The notes beneath the pieces were generated by a model. That model was given only the letters and a program-made list of their open reading frames with translations, had not been told where the DNA came from and ran no database searches. From the NCBI GenBank assembly GCA_963743035.1, contig CAVUOB010000009.1:62001-126000 (forward strand): a stretch of DNA of 64,000 nucleotides, given 5' to 3'. Below, piece after piece: positions 10,242 to 18,906 of this stretch. A program made the translations under genes and the position numbers. How positions within the stretch are numbered: position 1 is the first letter of the stretch; the number at the start of each line of letters is the position of its first letter. Source of the DNA: PALSA-911 sp963743035. Its GTDB lineage: Bacteria; Pseudomonadota; Alphaproteobacteria; Acetobacterales; Acetobacteraceae.

Positions 10242-11136
10242 GCCGGAAGGCCAGGCGCAGCATCTCTCCGGCGCGCCAGAGCCGCAGCCGCGTCAGCACC
10301 GAAATCGCCCCTAGCCGCGCCCGTGGGCCAGGCAACCGCCTGGACAGGACCACCTTCATTGCATGGGGCGGGATGGAGAATGGCATCAGCAGCGCCTTGG
10401 ACGCGAAAGCAACCCGGCCGAGCCGCCGCTCGCGCATCAATTCATGATGCTCACCCAGAATACGCATCCAGCGCCGCTTCAGCTCCGCCCACTGCCATCG
10501 CGCGGGATGGCCGACGACGGCGCGTTCGGCATAGCCGAGGCGATAGCCTATATCGCGCGCCCGGAACGACCAGTCCACATCCTCGGAAACGCCGGTGCGA
10601 AAGCCCCCCACCCGCTCGAACACGGCGCGCGGAACGAACATATTGCCGGTGCCGGTGAACCCGACCTGCTCGATGTAGCGGCGGAAGTTGAAATTGAATA
10701 CCATCTCGAACGCCTCGACGGGATTCGGCCGTTCCGGCATGCGCGCGAAAACGACGACCTGGCCGCCGACGAAGTCGAAGCGACCCAGCGCCGCAACCCC
10801 TTCGGCGATCCAATCGGGCTCCGGAACGCAGTCGCTGTCCAGAAAGGCCAGCACCTCGCCCCGGCTGGCGGCCACGCCTGCATTCCTCGCGGGCCCCGCA
10901 CCCTGCACGGTCTCCAGGACCACCGTTGCGCCCGGGACGATATTCCTGACGGCCTCGACGCCACAACGGGAGTTATTGTCGGCAACCACAACTTCCATGC
11001 GATCTCGCGGCCATGATTGCGCGAGAAGCCGCTGGTGACACAGAAGCAGCCCGTCCAGGTCGTTGTAGTGCGGCACGATCACCGAAACGAACGGTCGATC
11101 GCCTGCGCCGTCACTGGCCAAGGTGTTCGTTGCCAT
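10234..11136 (-). CDS. Glycosyltransferase family 2
   Basis: A 300-residue GT-A glycosyltransferase. SVIVPHYNDLDGLLLCHQ opens the fold, VVVADNNS and FLDSDCVPEPDW supply the DxD-type metal site, and SEDVDWSFRARDIGYRLGY holds the catalytic ED motif. The C-terminal part is basic and weakly hydrophobic, suggesting membrane association. ATG 11136 has no Shine-Dalgarno sequence; instead a promoter-like TTGGCC-N17-TATACT ends seven bases before it, so a leaderless message is likely. The gene overlaps the following beta-helix gene by eight bases. Sugar donor and acceptor are unknown. Confidence 0.85.
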   Translation of the reverse strand: MATNTLASDGAGDRPFVSVIVPHYNDLDGLLLCHQRLLAQSWPRDRMEVVVADNNSRCGVEAVRNIVPGATVVLETVQGAGPARNAGVAASRGEVLAFLDSDCVPEPDWIAEGVAALGRFDFVGGQVVVFARMPERPNPVEAFEMVFNFNFRRYIEQVGFTGTGNMFVPRAVFERVGGFRTGVSEDVDWSFRARDIGYRLGYAERAVVGHPARWQWAELKRRWMRILGEHHELMRERRLGRVAFASKALLMPFSIPPHAMKVVLSRRLPGPRARLGAISVLTRLRLWRAGEMLRLAFRRA

Positions 11137-11171
11137 ATGGCAAGTATATCAGGCAAGGGTCGGCAGGCCAA
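11130..11171 (-). promoter_or_regulatory. Leaderless-type promoter and palindrome at the GT2 start codon
   Basis: On the minus strand TTGGCC (11166-11171) and TATACT (11143-11148) are 17 bases apart, a good sigma70-type pair. The ATG at 11136 lies where transcription should start. A perfect 14-bp palindrome, TTGCCATATGGCAA (11130-11143), covers the predicted start site and the start codon, so a repressor bound there could block initiation. Confidence 0.45.
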
Positions 11172-11246
11172 CCGTTTAGCGGCCGCGGCCGGTGAGGCCT
11201 GCGGGTTTTTCTTGCTGACTCGTATCGGATTGGTGGAGTATGGCGC

Positions 11247-12329
11247 ATGGGCAAGCCCCTTTACAGCATCCAGGTCGTCCGTGCGCTCGCGGCCGTGCTG
11301 GTGGTTATTTCGCACCTTACCCGATTGCTCCAGGTGCGGGTCGGAACGGAGCTCGCGCCGCTTACCTTCATCGGCGCTTCGGGCGTCGATCTGTTCTTCA
11401 TCGTCAGCGGCTTCGTCATGGTCTACGTGACGCCGCAACGACCGGGCGCACGGGAATTCCTGCTGCGGCGGGTGATCCGTGTCGCTCCGCTGTACTGGCT
11501 TATGACGCTGTTCTACGGCTGCATCTTCCTGGTCGTGCCCGGCATGTTCCAGTCCTACCGGTTCCGGCTGGATAATTTCATCCTGGCATTGCTTTTCCTG
11601 CCCTCCCACAACTCCCAGGGGGACATCCTGCCGCCACTGGAGCAGGGCTGGACGCTGGTCTACGAGATGTTCTTCTACGCGGCCTTCGCGGCCGCATCCG
11701 CGTTCATCTTCAACCGCCGGATCCGCGCCCTCGCGGTCGTCTTCTCGCTGATGGCTCTCATTGGCATTCTCGTCCCCCATAGCCAGAACGCCCTGGTCGT
11801 CACCTACAGCAACCCGATCCTGTTCGAGTTCCTGGCGGGCTGCGCACTCGGCAGCCTATACAGTCGTGGAAAGCTCGGCTTCAGCAAGCGGACCGCCATG
11901 CTGCTCATCGGGGCGGCGGTGGCCTGCCTCGCCCTCAGCCCTGCCCTGACCGCCATCCGCTGTCCGCGGCTGGTCTATTGGGGCGTGCCGGCATTCCTGC
12001 TGGTCCTCGCCTGCGTCCGGCTGGAACGGTTCGTGGCCTTCGACAGGATGCGCTGGACGCTGGCCATCGGCGACGCGTCCTATTCGCTCTACCTGTCGCA
12101 CCTGATCGTCCTCTCGGTCCTGGCTCTCGCTTTCCGCCTCCCGGCCGCGCGATGGGCAGGCGGCATCCCGCTGGCTCCAGCCTTCCTGGTCCTGTGCCTG
12201 CTGATCGGCTGGCTATGCCATCGCCTGGTCGAACGGCCTCTGCTGCATTTCGCGAGGCAGTGCCTGGGGGTTGGTCCGGCTTCCAGAGACTCGCCGGATC
12301 ATTGGCAGGCCCCCCGGCACGCCACCTGA
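11247..12329 (+). CDS. Acyltransferase family 3 (OafA/YrhL-like)
   Basis: A 360-residue membrane acyltransferase with about 10 hydrophobic spans. The N terminus SIQVVRALAAVLVVISHL contains the family's conserved arginine and histidine, and GASGVDLFFIVSGFVMVY is the second signature. Later GDASYSLYLSHLIVL and the VERPLL motif are also typical. Family members O-acetylate surface polysaccharides or lipids. ATG 11247 has GGTGGAG eight bases upstream. It is the last plus-strand gene of the polysaccharide block and ends against a 12-bp hairpin shared with the convergent giant gene. Confidence 0.87.
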   Translation: MGKPLYSIQVVRALAAVLVVISHLTRLLQVRVGTELAPLTFIGASGVDLFFIVSGFVMVYVTPQRPGAREFLLRRVIRVAPLYWLMTLFYGCIFLVVPGMFQSYRFRLDNFILALLFLPSHNSQGDILPPLEQGWTLVYEMFFYAAFAAASAFIFNRRIRALAVVFSLMALIGILVPHSQNALVVTYSNPILFEFLAGCALGSLYSRGKLGFSKRTAMLLIGAAVACLALSPALTAIRCPRLVYWGVPAFLLVLACVRLERFVAFDRMRWTLAIGDASYSLYLSHLIVLSVLALAFRLPAARWAGGIPLAPAFLVLCLLIGWLCHRLVERPLLHFARQCLGVGPASRDSPDHWQAPRHAT

Positions 12330-12396
12330 CAGGCCAGGCGCCCGGCCAGTGATTCGGACAGGGCGGTTCGGACAGGCAGACCCGGTATCGCAAACG

Positions 12397-12442
12397 CGAA
12401 GCCAGGGACCGGCGACGGCATGGCCGCCGATCCCTGGCTTCG
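12397..12442. terminator. Hairpin between convergent genes, probable bidirectional terminator
   Basis: CGAAGCCAGGGA (12397-12408) is perfectly complementary to TCCCTGGCTTCG (12431-12442), a 12-bp stem around a 22-base loop that can itself fold. It lies between the convergent acyltransferase and giant beta-helix genes. There is no T-run, so it may act with Rho or only protect message ends. Confidence 0.5.
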
Positions 12443-12457
12443 GCTTGGATCGTCGCG

Positions 12458-15400
12458 TCACATATGGGTGACGCCCGTCTGGACGGTGGAGGTATGGTCC
12501 GTCAGCTTGAGGCTGAGCGAGCCGCCGATGCCGGACTGACCGGCGATCGCGTTGCCGGACAGGTCCTGCAACGATGCCAGGGCGGTTCCCCCCTGGGCAT
12601 CGTCCGTGGCGGCCACGCTGCCTATCTTGCCCGACAGGAGCGGCTTGAAGTCCGTCTGCGCCGCGCGGATCAGAGAAGCAACGCTCGATCCATCCTGATC
12701 GTTCGATGTCCCGGCGCTTGCCGTTGCCTTTACCGTGGCCGAACCGTTCGCCGCGGCGCTGGAACTGCCGGTTCCGCCAATGAAGCTCAGCGTCGGCGCG
12801 GCCAGGCTATCGCTGGTGATCGCGGCCGTGCCGGAGCCAGCTGCAGGCGTGCCGGAGGCCGCGCTGACGTTGGCGGCGCTGGCTGTGGATGCCGTGCTGG
12901 ACGGCGGGTCGATGCCAAGTCCCGGGAAGGTCGTGACGGCGCCGGACAGGTTGGCCTGGTTGCCGTACGCATCCGTTATGGCGGCGCCGTTGGGCAGGTT
13001 CACCCTGGTGATGGCCAGCGTCGGGAGTGTCGTGTCGCTGGAGCCGACCGTATTGGCAAAGACCAGCTGGTTGGTTCCCGAACCGCTCACATATGTGGCC
13101 GTGCCCCCGTCATTCAGGCTGAGCGTCGGGGTTCCGGTCACGAACTCGGCTGCGTCCATGTTCAATGTCAGCGTGATGGTGGTCCCAGGGAACTGGGTCC
13201 CGCTGGAAGGGGATGCCGTCACGCCATAGACATCGCTCAACGCCGGCGAATGCCCGGAGGCGTCCGCATATGTGTAGTAGCCCTGGGATGTCCTGCTGGA
13301 TGAACTCGGTACGGGCACCGATGCCCCCGTCACCATATTGGTGACGTTCGACATCACCGTGGGGTTCGCCAGGTTCGTGCCGTAATAGCCGGTAGGGAAC
13401 CAGGGGGAGCCCGTGTATCCCAGCGCCCCGGTCGGATCGATATAAAGATCGTGGATGACGACATTGGAAGCGGTGCCGCCCATATCGGCATAGAAGCCGA
13501 CGGTGAAGTTCGCGTTGGTTACGTTCGCCGTCTGGATGACCGTGTCGTTGTTCACCGTCATCCCGGTCATGGTCGACTGCGGTCCCTCGGAAAGGACGAC
13601 CAGCCCCCCATTTCCCGGCCCGGGCTGGTTGACATTCTGGTATACGGTATTGAACCCGACATCGCTGCCTGCGGCAATCTGCGTATTGTACCATTGAATG
13701 GTATCCGCATGCGCCGTGTTGACGCCAATGTCCTTGAAGACATTGTACTGGATGATATCGACCTCCGGCGAGGCGCTGCGATTGAAGTCGATCATGTCGC
13801 CGCCGGAATTGTGGAAATAATTGTACTGAAGCGTCACGGTGCCGGAGCTGGCGATTATGACCGACGATCCTGCCTGGGCCGTGACGGCGACATTGGCCCC
13901 GTCGATCTCGTTGTCGAGCATGCTGAAGTTGCTGGACGATGTGGTTGCATTCACAACGGTTCCGTTGGATCCCTGGTTCGAGCCGACCACGAACTTGCTG
14001 TCCTTGATCGTGTCGTTCGCCCCCTTGACGATGACCTCGTACCCATTGGCCAGGCTGAAATCGTAGCCGTCGAGCGTCACGTTGTTGCCGGTGATGGTGA
14101 TGGTATGGTTCGTGGTGTTGACCGTTACCCCCGCCATGGCAATGGTCGCAGGATCCTTCAGGGCCGTGCCGGACGGAACCCCGACGGCATAGTCGACACC
14201 CGCGACCTCCCACGGCGGGCGCACCGCGTAGCCGTTCAGAATTGTCGGCAGCTGCGGCGTCCCGGCAGGCGCACCGCTGGACCCGTCCACATAGCTGGAA
14301 GGGGCGGTCGATCCGCCGGTGCCGCCCGTTCCGCCGGTGCCGCCCGTTCCGCCGGTGCCACCCGATCCGCCGGTGCCACCCGATCCGACAGAGACGGTGA
14401 CGGTCGCGGGGGTGGAGAAGACGCCCCTGGTGTCGGCGACATCGTATTTGAACGTGTCGGTGCCGGTGAAGCCGGCCGTCGGCGTATAGGTGATGCCGCC
14501 GGTGGCCGCATTGACCGAGGTGGAGCCGTGCGCGGCAGCGGTGGTGACCGCGACCGAGGCAGGGTTGAGGGTGCCGTCCACGTCGGTATCGTTGGCAAGG
14601 ACGGCGACCGTGACCGGCTGGCCCGCCGTCGTGCTCGCGGTATCGGCGACGGCTGTGGGCGGCGCATCGACGGTGACGGTAACCGTCGCCGGGGCAGAGG
14701 TGACGCCGCCGGAATCGGCCACGGTATATTTGAACGTGTCGGCGCCGTAGTAGCCGGCTGCGGGTGTGTAGGTGATCGCGCCGGTCGTGGCATTGACGGA
14801 CGTGCTGCCATGCGCAGCGGCGGTGCTGACCGCGACCGTGGCAGGGCGGAGGGTGCCGCCGGTATCCGTGTCGTTGGCCAGGACCGCGATCGTCACCGCC
14901 TGGTTTTCGGGCGTCAACGCGGTGTCAGCGACGGCGACCGGGGTCGTGACGACAGGTCCGGTGGCCGATCCGACGTTGACGGTGACGGTCGCCGGGGCGG
15001 AAACGACGCCACTGGTATCCGCCACGGTATAAGCGAACGTGTCGGTGCCGGAGAAGCCGGCGGAAGGCGCGTAGGTGATCGCGCCGGTCGTGGCATTGAC
15101 AAACGTACGGCCATGCGCAGCGGCGGTGCTGACCGCGACGGAGGCAGGATTGAGCGTGCCGCCGACATCCGTGTCGTTGGCAAGGACCGAAATCGTCACG
15201 GACTTGCTCGTGGCGGACATGCTCGCCGTGTCGGCGACGGCGACGGGGGTCGTGACGACAGGTGGGGTGACAGGGCTGACGGTGACGGTAACGGTCGCCG
15301 GCGCGGAAGCGGCGCCCCCGGTATCGGCCACGGTATAGCTGAACGTGTCGGTGCCGTAGAAGCCGGCAGCGGGAGTGTAAGTGATCGCGCCGGTGGTGGC

Positions 15401-16567
15401 ATTGACGGCGGTGCTGCCATGCCCGGCGGCGGCGCTGACCGTGACCGAGGCAGGGTTAAGCGTACCGCCGGCCCCCGAGTCATTGCCGAGCACCGCGATC
15501 GTCACCGCCTGGTTCTCGGGCGTGAGCGCGGTGTCAGCCGCAGCGACGGCGACGGGGACGACGACGGGTGGCGTGCCCGAGCCACTCGAGGAACCCGCAG
15601 GGGGGCTCGACGATGTCCCCCTCGGGCTGGCGATCGTTGCGCCGGTGCTCAGATTGACATTGTTGGCAAAGGTCAGGTTGCTGCCGCTCGGCGGGTAGAA
15701 CGGACCGTAAGCGCCGCTGTAGTCAATGTAGTTGTCGTCGACCACCGCACCGTTGATGGTGTTTCCCGAGTTCTGGATCACCGCGATCGAGTACAACATG
15801 TTGAGCGAAGGTCCCTTCGCCACGATCACATTGTTCTCGATCGTCGTATTGGTCAGGGTTGACCCGTTCTGCGCCTGCAGCTGGACGCCCTGCATTCCGC
15901 TGGAACCGGGTTGGTAGATTGTGTTGAACGCCTCGATGGAATTGGTCGAATTCACCCCGACATATTGCACGGGGTCCGGATGGGATCCCGAAGTGGTTCC
16001 TGTATTGTCGAAGACATTATATTCGATGACCGTTGTCATCGTTCCGTTGCTGAAGTCGATGACGTCTTCCGGAGCGTTCACGAAATTGTTGTATTGGGAA
16101 ACGAACGTGCCGGAGCCGTTATAGTTCACCAGCGCCCAGACCGCGCTGTTCTGACCGCCGCCACCGTCGAACGTGTTGTGCAGCAGGGAAAGGCTGGACG
16201 CGCTGGAGGTTCCCTGGATCGGCACCTTGCTGTTGGCGCCCACCTTGAAGTTGCTGTTCTCGATGACGTCGTTGGCGCCCTGCACGGAGATGCCCCAACC
16301 GCCCCCGAGGGAGAAGTCGTAGCCATTGAGCACGACATTGTTGCCGGTGATGGTGATGCTGTGCGACGCCGCGTTCACGGTGACGCCAGCCATCACCAGG
16401 CTCGCCGGATCCATCAGCGCCGTGCCGGTGGGCACCCCTACCGCGTAATCCACCCCGGCCACCTGCCACGGCGGACGCACCGGATAGCCGTTCAGCAGCC
16501 CAGGCAGTTGCGCCGCACCCGAAGAAGCCCCGGACGAACCGTCATTATAAGTTGAAACCACCAACAC
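12458..16567 (-). CDS. Giant extracellular protein: two beta-helix domains, four Ig-like repeats, Gly/Thr linker
   Basis: A 1369-residue protein. Residues 8-320 form a first beta-helix region (RPPWQVAGVDYAVGVP; SQYNNFVNAPEDVIDF; IEYNVFDN). Residues 342-727 hold four repeats of about 90 residues (342-431, 442-532, 544-633, 637-727) of the bacterial cadherin-like/Ig type, each ending in a TDTFxYTVADxxG strand. A Gly/Thr linker spans 728-753. Residues 760-1085 form a second beta-helix opening RPPWEVAGVDYAVGVP. An Ig-like domain follows (1112-1212), then a Ser/Ala-rich tail ending SLKLTDHTSTVQTGVTHM. No Sec signal is seen, so secretion by a type I or other C-terminal signal is likely. GTG 16567 is forced by an upstream in-frame stop; AAAGGA lies only two bases away from it. 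Probably a matrix protein or polysaccharide-acting protein. Confidence 0.78.
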   Translation of the reverse strand: MLVVSTYNDGSSGASSGAAQLPGLLNGYPVRPPWQVAGVDYAVGVPTGTALMDPASLVMAGVTVNAASHSITITGNNVVLNGYDFSLGGGWGISVQGANDVIENSNFKVGANSKVPIQGTSSASSLSLLHNTFDGGGGQNSAVWALVNYNGSGTFVSQYNNFVNAPEDVIDFSNGTMTTVIEYNVFDNTGTTSGSHPDPVQYVGVNSTNSIEAFNTIYQPGSSGMQGVQLQAQNGSTLTNTTIENNVIVAKGPSLNMLYSIAVIQNSGNTINGAVVDDNYIDYSGAYGPFYPPSGSNLTFANNVNLSTGATIASPRGTSSSPPAGSSSGSGTPPVVVPVAVAAADTALTPENQAVTIAVLGNDSGAGGTLNPASVTVSAAAGHGSTAVNATTGAITYTPAAGFYGTDTFSYTVADTGGAASAPATVTVTVSPVTPPVVTTPVAVADTASMSATSKSVTISVLANDTDVGGTLNPASVAVSTAAAHGRTFVNATTGAITYAPSAGFSGTDTFAYTVADTSGVVSAPATVTVNVGSATGPVVTTPVAVADTALTPENQAVTIAVLANDTDTGGTLRPATVAVSTAAAHGSTSVNATTGAITYTPAAGYYGADTFKYTVADSGGVTSAPATVTVTVDAPPTAVADTASTTAGQPVTVAVLANDTDVDGTLNPASVAVTTAAAHGSTSVNAATGGITYTPTAGFTGTDTFKYDVADTRGVFSTPATVTVSVGSGGTGGSGGTGGTGGTGGTGGTGGSTAPSSYVDGSSGAPAGTPQLPTILNGYAVRPPWEVAGVDYAVGVPSGTALKDPATIAMAGVTVNTTNHTITITGNNVTLDGYDFSLANGYEVIVKGANDTIKDSKFVVGSNQGSNGTVVNATTSSSNFSMLDNEIDGANVAVTAQAGSSVIIASSGTVTLQYNYFHNSGGDMIDFNRSASPEVDIIQYNVFKDIGVNTAHADTIQWYNTQIAAGSDVGFNTVYQNVNQPGPGNGGLVVLSEGPQSTMTGMTVNNDTVIQTANVTNANFTVGFYADMGGTASNVVIHDLYIDPTGALGYTGSPWFPTGYYGTNLANPTVMSNVTNMVTGASVPVPSSSSRTSQGYYTYADASGHSPALSDVYGVTASPSSGTQFPGTTITLTLNMDAAEFVTGTPTLSLNDGGTATYVSGSGTNQLVFANTVGSSDTTLPTLAITRVNLPNGAAITDAYGNQANLSGAVTTFPGLGIDPPSSTASTASAANVSAASGTPAAGSGTAAITSDSLAAPTLSFIGGTGSSSAAANGSATVKATASAGTSNDQDGSSVASLIRAAQTDFKPLLSGKIGSVAATDDAQGGTALASLQDLSGNAIAGQSGIGGSLSLKLTDHTSTVQTGVTHM
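14313..14384 (-). repeat. Four 18-bp tandem repeats coding the Gly/Thr linker
   Basis: The units start at 14313, 14331, 14349 and 14367. The first two are identical (CCGCCGGTGCCGCCCGTT on the plus strand); the last two are also identical to each other and differ from the first pair at two positions. They encode the flexible G-G-T linker of the giant protein and are prone to copy-number change. Confidence 0.85.
14387..15544 (-). repeat. Four tandem ~280-bp repeats coding Ig-like domains
   Basis: The repeats encode residues 342-727 of the giant protein. Neighbouring copies share long near-identical blocks (for example NATTGAITY and SAPATVTV in three or four copies), suggesting recent duplication or gene conversion. 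Such repeats are often collapsed in short-read assemblies, so the true copy number may differ. Confidence 0.75.
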
Positions 16568-17737
16568 ATTCCTTTGATTTTACAGCGGAGAGATCAGCCC
16601 CCCGCACCCCCGGGGACCGGTTCTGGTTTTGTGATTACAAAGAAGACCGGACAGCGAGGATCGCTGCCTCGATAACCGGCCGCCGGCCGCCTCCCAACAG
16701 GGGCCGCGCGGACAACACAGAAGGGACCGACCTGTCCAGGCCAGGTCGAGTGCACATACAACGGTATTTCAAGCATAAACTCCTGAACTATGTCTTCTGT
16801 TGCCCCCCGCCTTAAGCACGCAGACAGCAATACTCCTAATCAAGTTTTAATTAGACCGGATCACTTGTTCTGATGCCGCAAGATATATATAATAATATAT
16901 TACGATAATGTCTGGCCATCAGACGATCATCCGCCGAGGTTTTGTATCGTTTTCGCCGACGAAAATGACTCTAGTGTACCAGATTCTCAACCTCAGCGCG
17001 TTCAGCCGGCATGTTCCGCGAGACACGTGTCGATTCTTACGCAATTTCCAGTAGCGACCGCGATATCCCATTCGCAATCTGCAGAACCCGCCAATCGCGG
17101 AATCGTGACGTTCGGGAACGACACAGGGAGCCCGCGATGTTCTTCGGCCGGGAATCCACGAGGCCCGGGCAGCGCCCAACTCAACCGGCGCGGAGTCGTC
17201 ATTCAGCCCCGGCGCAACCAGTCTCCGTAGCGGACGGCAGAATGGCGACGGCTCGCCTGCCAATATCCATTCGCGAGCCTGAGACCGCCGCCTCCGAGAA
17301 TCCATCGCAATGCCGGGTAAATTTTTTTGAAATCGTCCCCATGCACGCTATTTTGGCATGATTATTGCCCACAGGGGCGTCGCGGAAACGGGCCCGAATT
17401 TACCCGCAAAATCATCGGATCCATGAAACCTGAGCGCGAAGGCCACCGGAAGGCCCGATCCGAACATTCGACACCCGGTTTCGTTCGGTACCGGAACGGC
17501 GGAATCCACCCATCCAACCGCCGTGATATTACCGCATCGACCCGCGCCGTCGAAGGCCTGATCCGCACGGCATCTGGAACGGTATCATTTGCATCTACTA
17601 TCCCGTCGGGCCGATGCCGGCTCGCGGGCAAGGTGAGCGCCTCTCCGAACCGCGGTCACCACGCCTGCGGGGCCGGCAGGCACCCTTGCCTCTCGTTGGC
17701 CGCCATGAAAGCATCCGGCAAAAATCAGGAGGATCGC
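16568..17737. other. 1.17-kb non-coding region with an AT-rich tract and a sigma54-like site
   Basis: No supportable gene is seen. The stretch from about 16830 to 16912 is strikingly AT-rich for this genome (it includes AGATATATATAATAATATAT) and may be a promoter or nucleoid-protein site for the giant gene. On the plus strand TGGCATGATTATTGC (17354-17368) matches the sigma54 pattern GG-N10-GC. GGAGGATCGC just before 17738 is the ribosome-binding site of the oxidoreductase gene. Confidence 0.5.
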
Positions 17738-18862
17738 ATGGACGTCGGCGTACAGATGGTATTCGCCAGCTACGGCTGGACCGAAATGACGGATGCGCAG
17801 GTGTGGGACGAGGAGATCCGCCTCAGCCGCCTCGCCGACGAGCTCGGCTTCTCGGCGCTATGGGCGGTGGAGCACCATTTCAACGATTACTCCTTCTGCC
17901 CCGACAACCTGCAGCTGATGACCTATCTGGCGTCCATCTGTCCGAACATCGATCTCGGCACCGCCGCGGTGATCCTGCCCTGGAACAACCCCCTGCGCGT
18001 CGCCGAGAAGGCCATCGTGCTGGACATGCTAAGCAAAGGCCGCCTGCGCTTCGGCATTGGCCGCGGCCTGGCGCGGCGGGAGTTTTCCGCCTTCAACCAG
18101 ACCATGAACGAATCTCGCGAGCGCTTCGACGAGGCATCGGCGATGATCCTGCAGGCGCTGCGCACCGGCTGGATCGAGGGCAACGGCAAATACTACAAGC
18201 AGGAGCGGGTGGAATTGCGGCCGCGGCCGCAATACAGCTTCGACGGCCGCATCTACGCGGTGGCGTCGAGCGACGATTCGCTCGAGGCGGCGGCACGCAT
18301 CGGCGCGCGGATGGTGATGTTCGCCGATCGGCCATGGCCGCTGCGCATGACCGCCATCCAGCGCTACCGCGACCTGTTCCAGCAATTCAACGCCGCCGCG
18401 GCGCTGCCGATGCTGATCGCCGATTTCTGTCTCTGCGCCCCGGCCTCCGACAGCCTGGAGGAGCTGGCGCGCCGGCACATGAGCTCGTTCGTGCAGAGCA
18501 ACATCGAGCATTACGAGCTGATGAGCGACCATTTCTCGACCACCAAGGGCTACAACGCCTACGCGCAGAAATCCGAGATCGCGCGCAAGACCGGCCTGTC
18601 CGGCATGGTCGACGGGTTCATGAAGGCGGCGGTCTGGGGCCCGCCGGACCGGATCCTGCGCGAGCTCGAGGTCCGGCGCGAGACGATCGGCGATTTCGAG
18701 CTGGCGACCTCGTTCCGCTTCGGCGGCATCCCGTTCGAGACCGCCGAGGCGTCCATGCGGCTGTTCGCCAAGGAGGTGCTGCCGGTGATCAGGACCTGGA
18801 AGACCGCCCAGGCGCCGGCGCTGGCCCCCGCCTCCCTGGCCCCCAGCCGCGCGGCCGAATAG
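17738..18862 (+). CDS. LLM class flavin-dependent oxidoreductase (luciferase-like)
   Basis: A 374-residue monooxygenase-like protein of the bacterial luciferase (F420/FMN) superfamily, TIM-barrel fold. WAVEHHFNDYSFCPDNLQL near residue 50 matches the conserved EHH motif of alkanal-monooxygenase-like members; LGTAAVILPWNNPLRVAEK and RLRFGIGRGLARREF follow in the usual order. The ATG at 17738 has AGGAGG six bases upstream; the longer open frame upstream has no family similarity. These enzymes oxidise small organics using reduced flavin supplied by a separate reductase. No reductase is adjacent, though one lies at 26.4 kb. Substrate unknown. Confidence 0.87.
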   Translation: MDVGVQMVFASYGWTEMTDAQVWDEEIRLSRLADELGFSALWAVEHHFNDYSFCPDNLQLMTYLASICPNIDLGTAAVILPWNNPLRVAEKAIVLDMLSKGRLRFGIGRGLARREFSAFNQTMNESRERFDEASAMILQALRTGWIEGNGKYYKQERVELRPRPQYSFDGRIYAVASSDDSLEAAARIGARMVMFADRPWPLRMTAIQRYRDLFQQFNAAAALPMLIADFCLCAPASDSLEELARRHMSSFVQSNIEHYELMSDHFSTTKGYNAYAQKSEIARKTGLSGMVDGFMKAAVWGPPDRILRELEVRRETIGDFELATSFRFGGIPFETAEASMRLFAKEVLPVIRTWKTAQAPALAPASLAPSRAAE

Positions 18863-18906
18863 CAGGGACTTCCCGACGGGTGCGTCCCGCCGGATGTGCG
18901 CACCGG

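Noticed and set aside
11162..11214. A terminator in GCAGGCC...GGCCTGC followed by GGGTTTTT
   Set aside because: The loop is 26 bases or more and it lies between divergent starts, overlapping the GT2 promoter; weak as a terminator.
13451..15862. An open plus-strand frame of about 800 codons
   Set aside because: It lies antisense to the giant beta-helix/Ig-like gene, is Arg/Gly/Asp-rich with no family features, and mirrors the repeats of the real gene.
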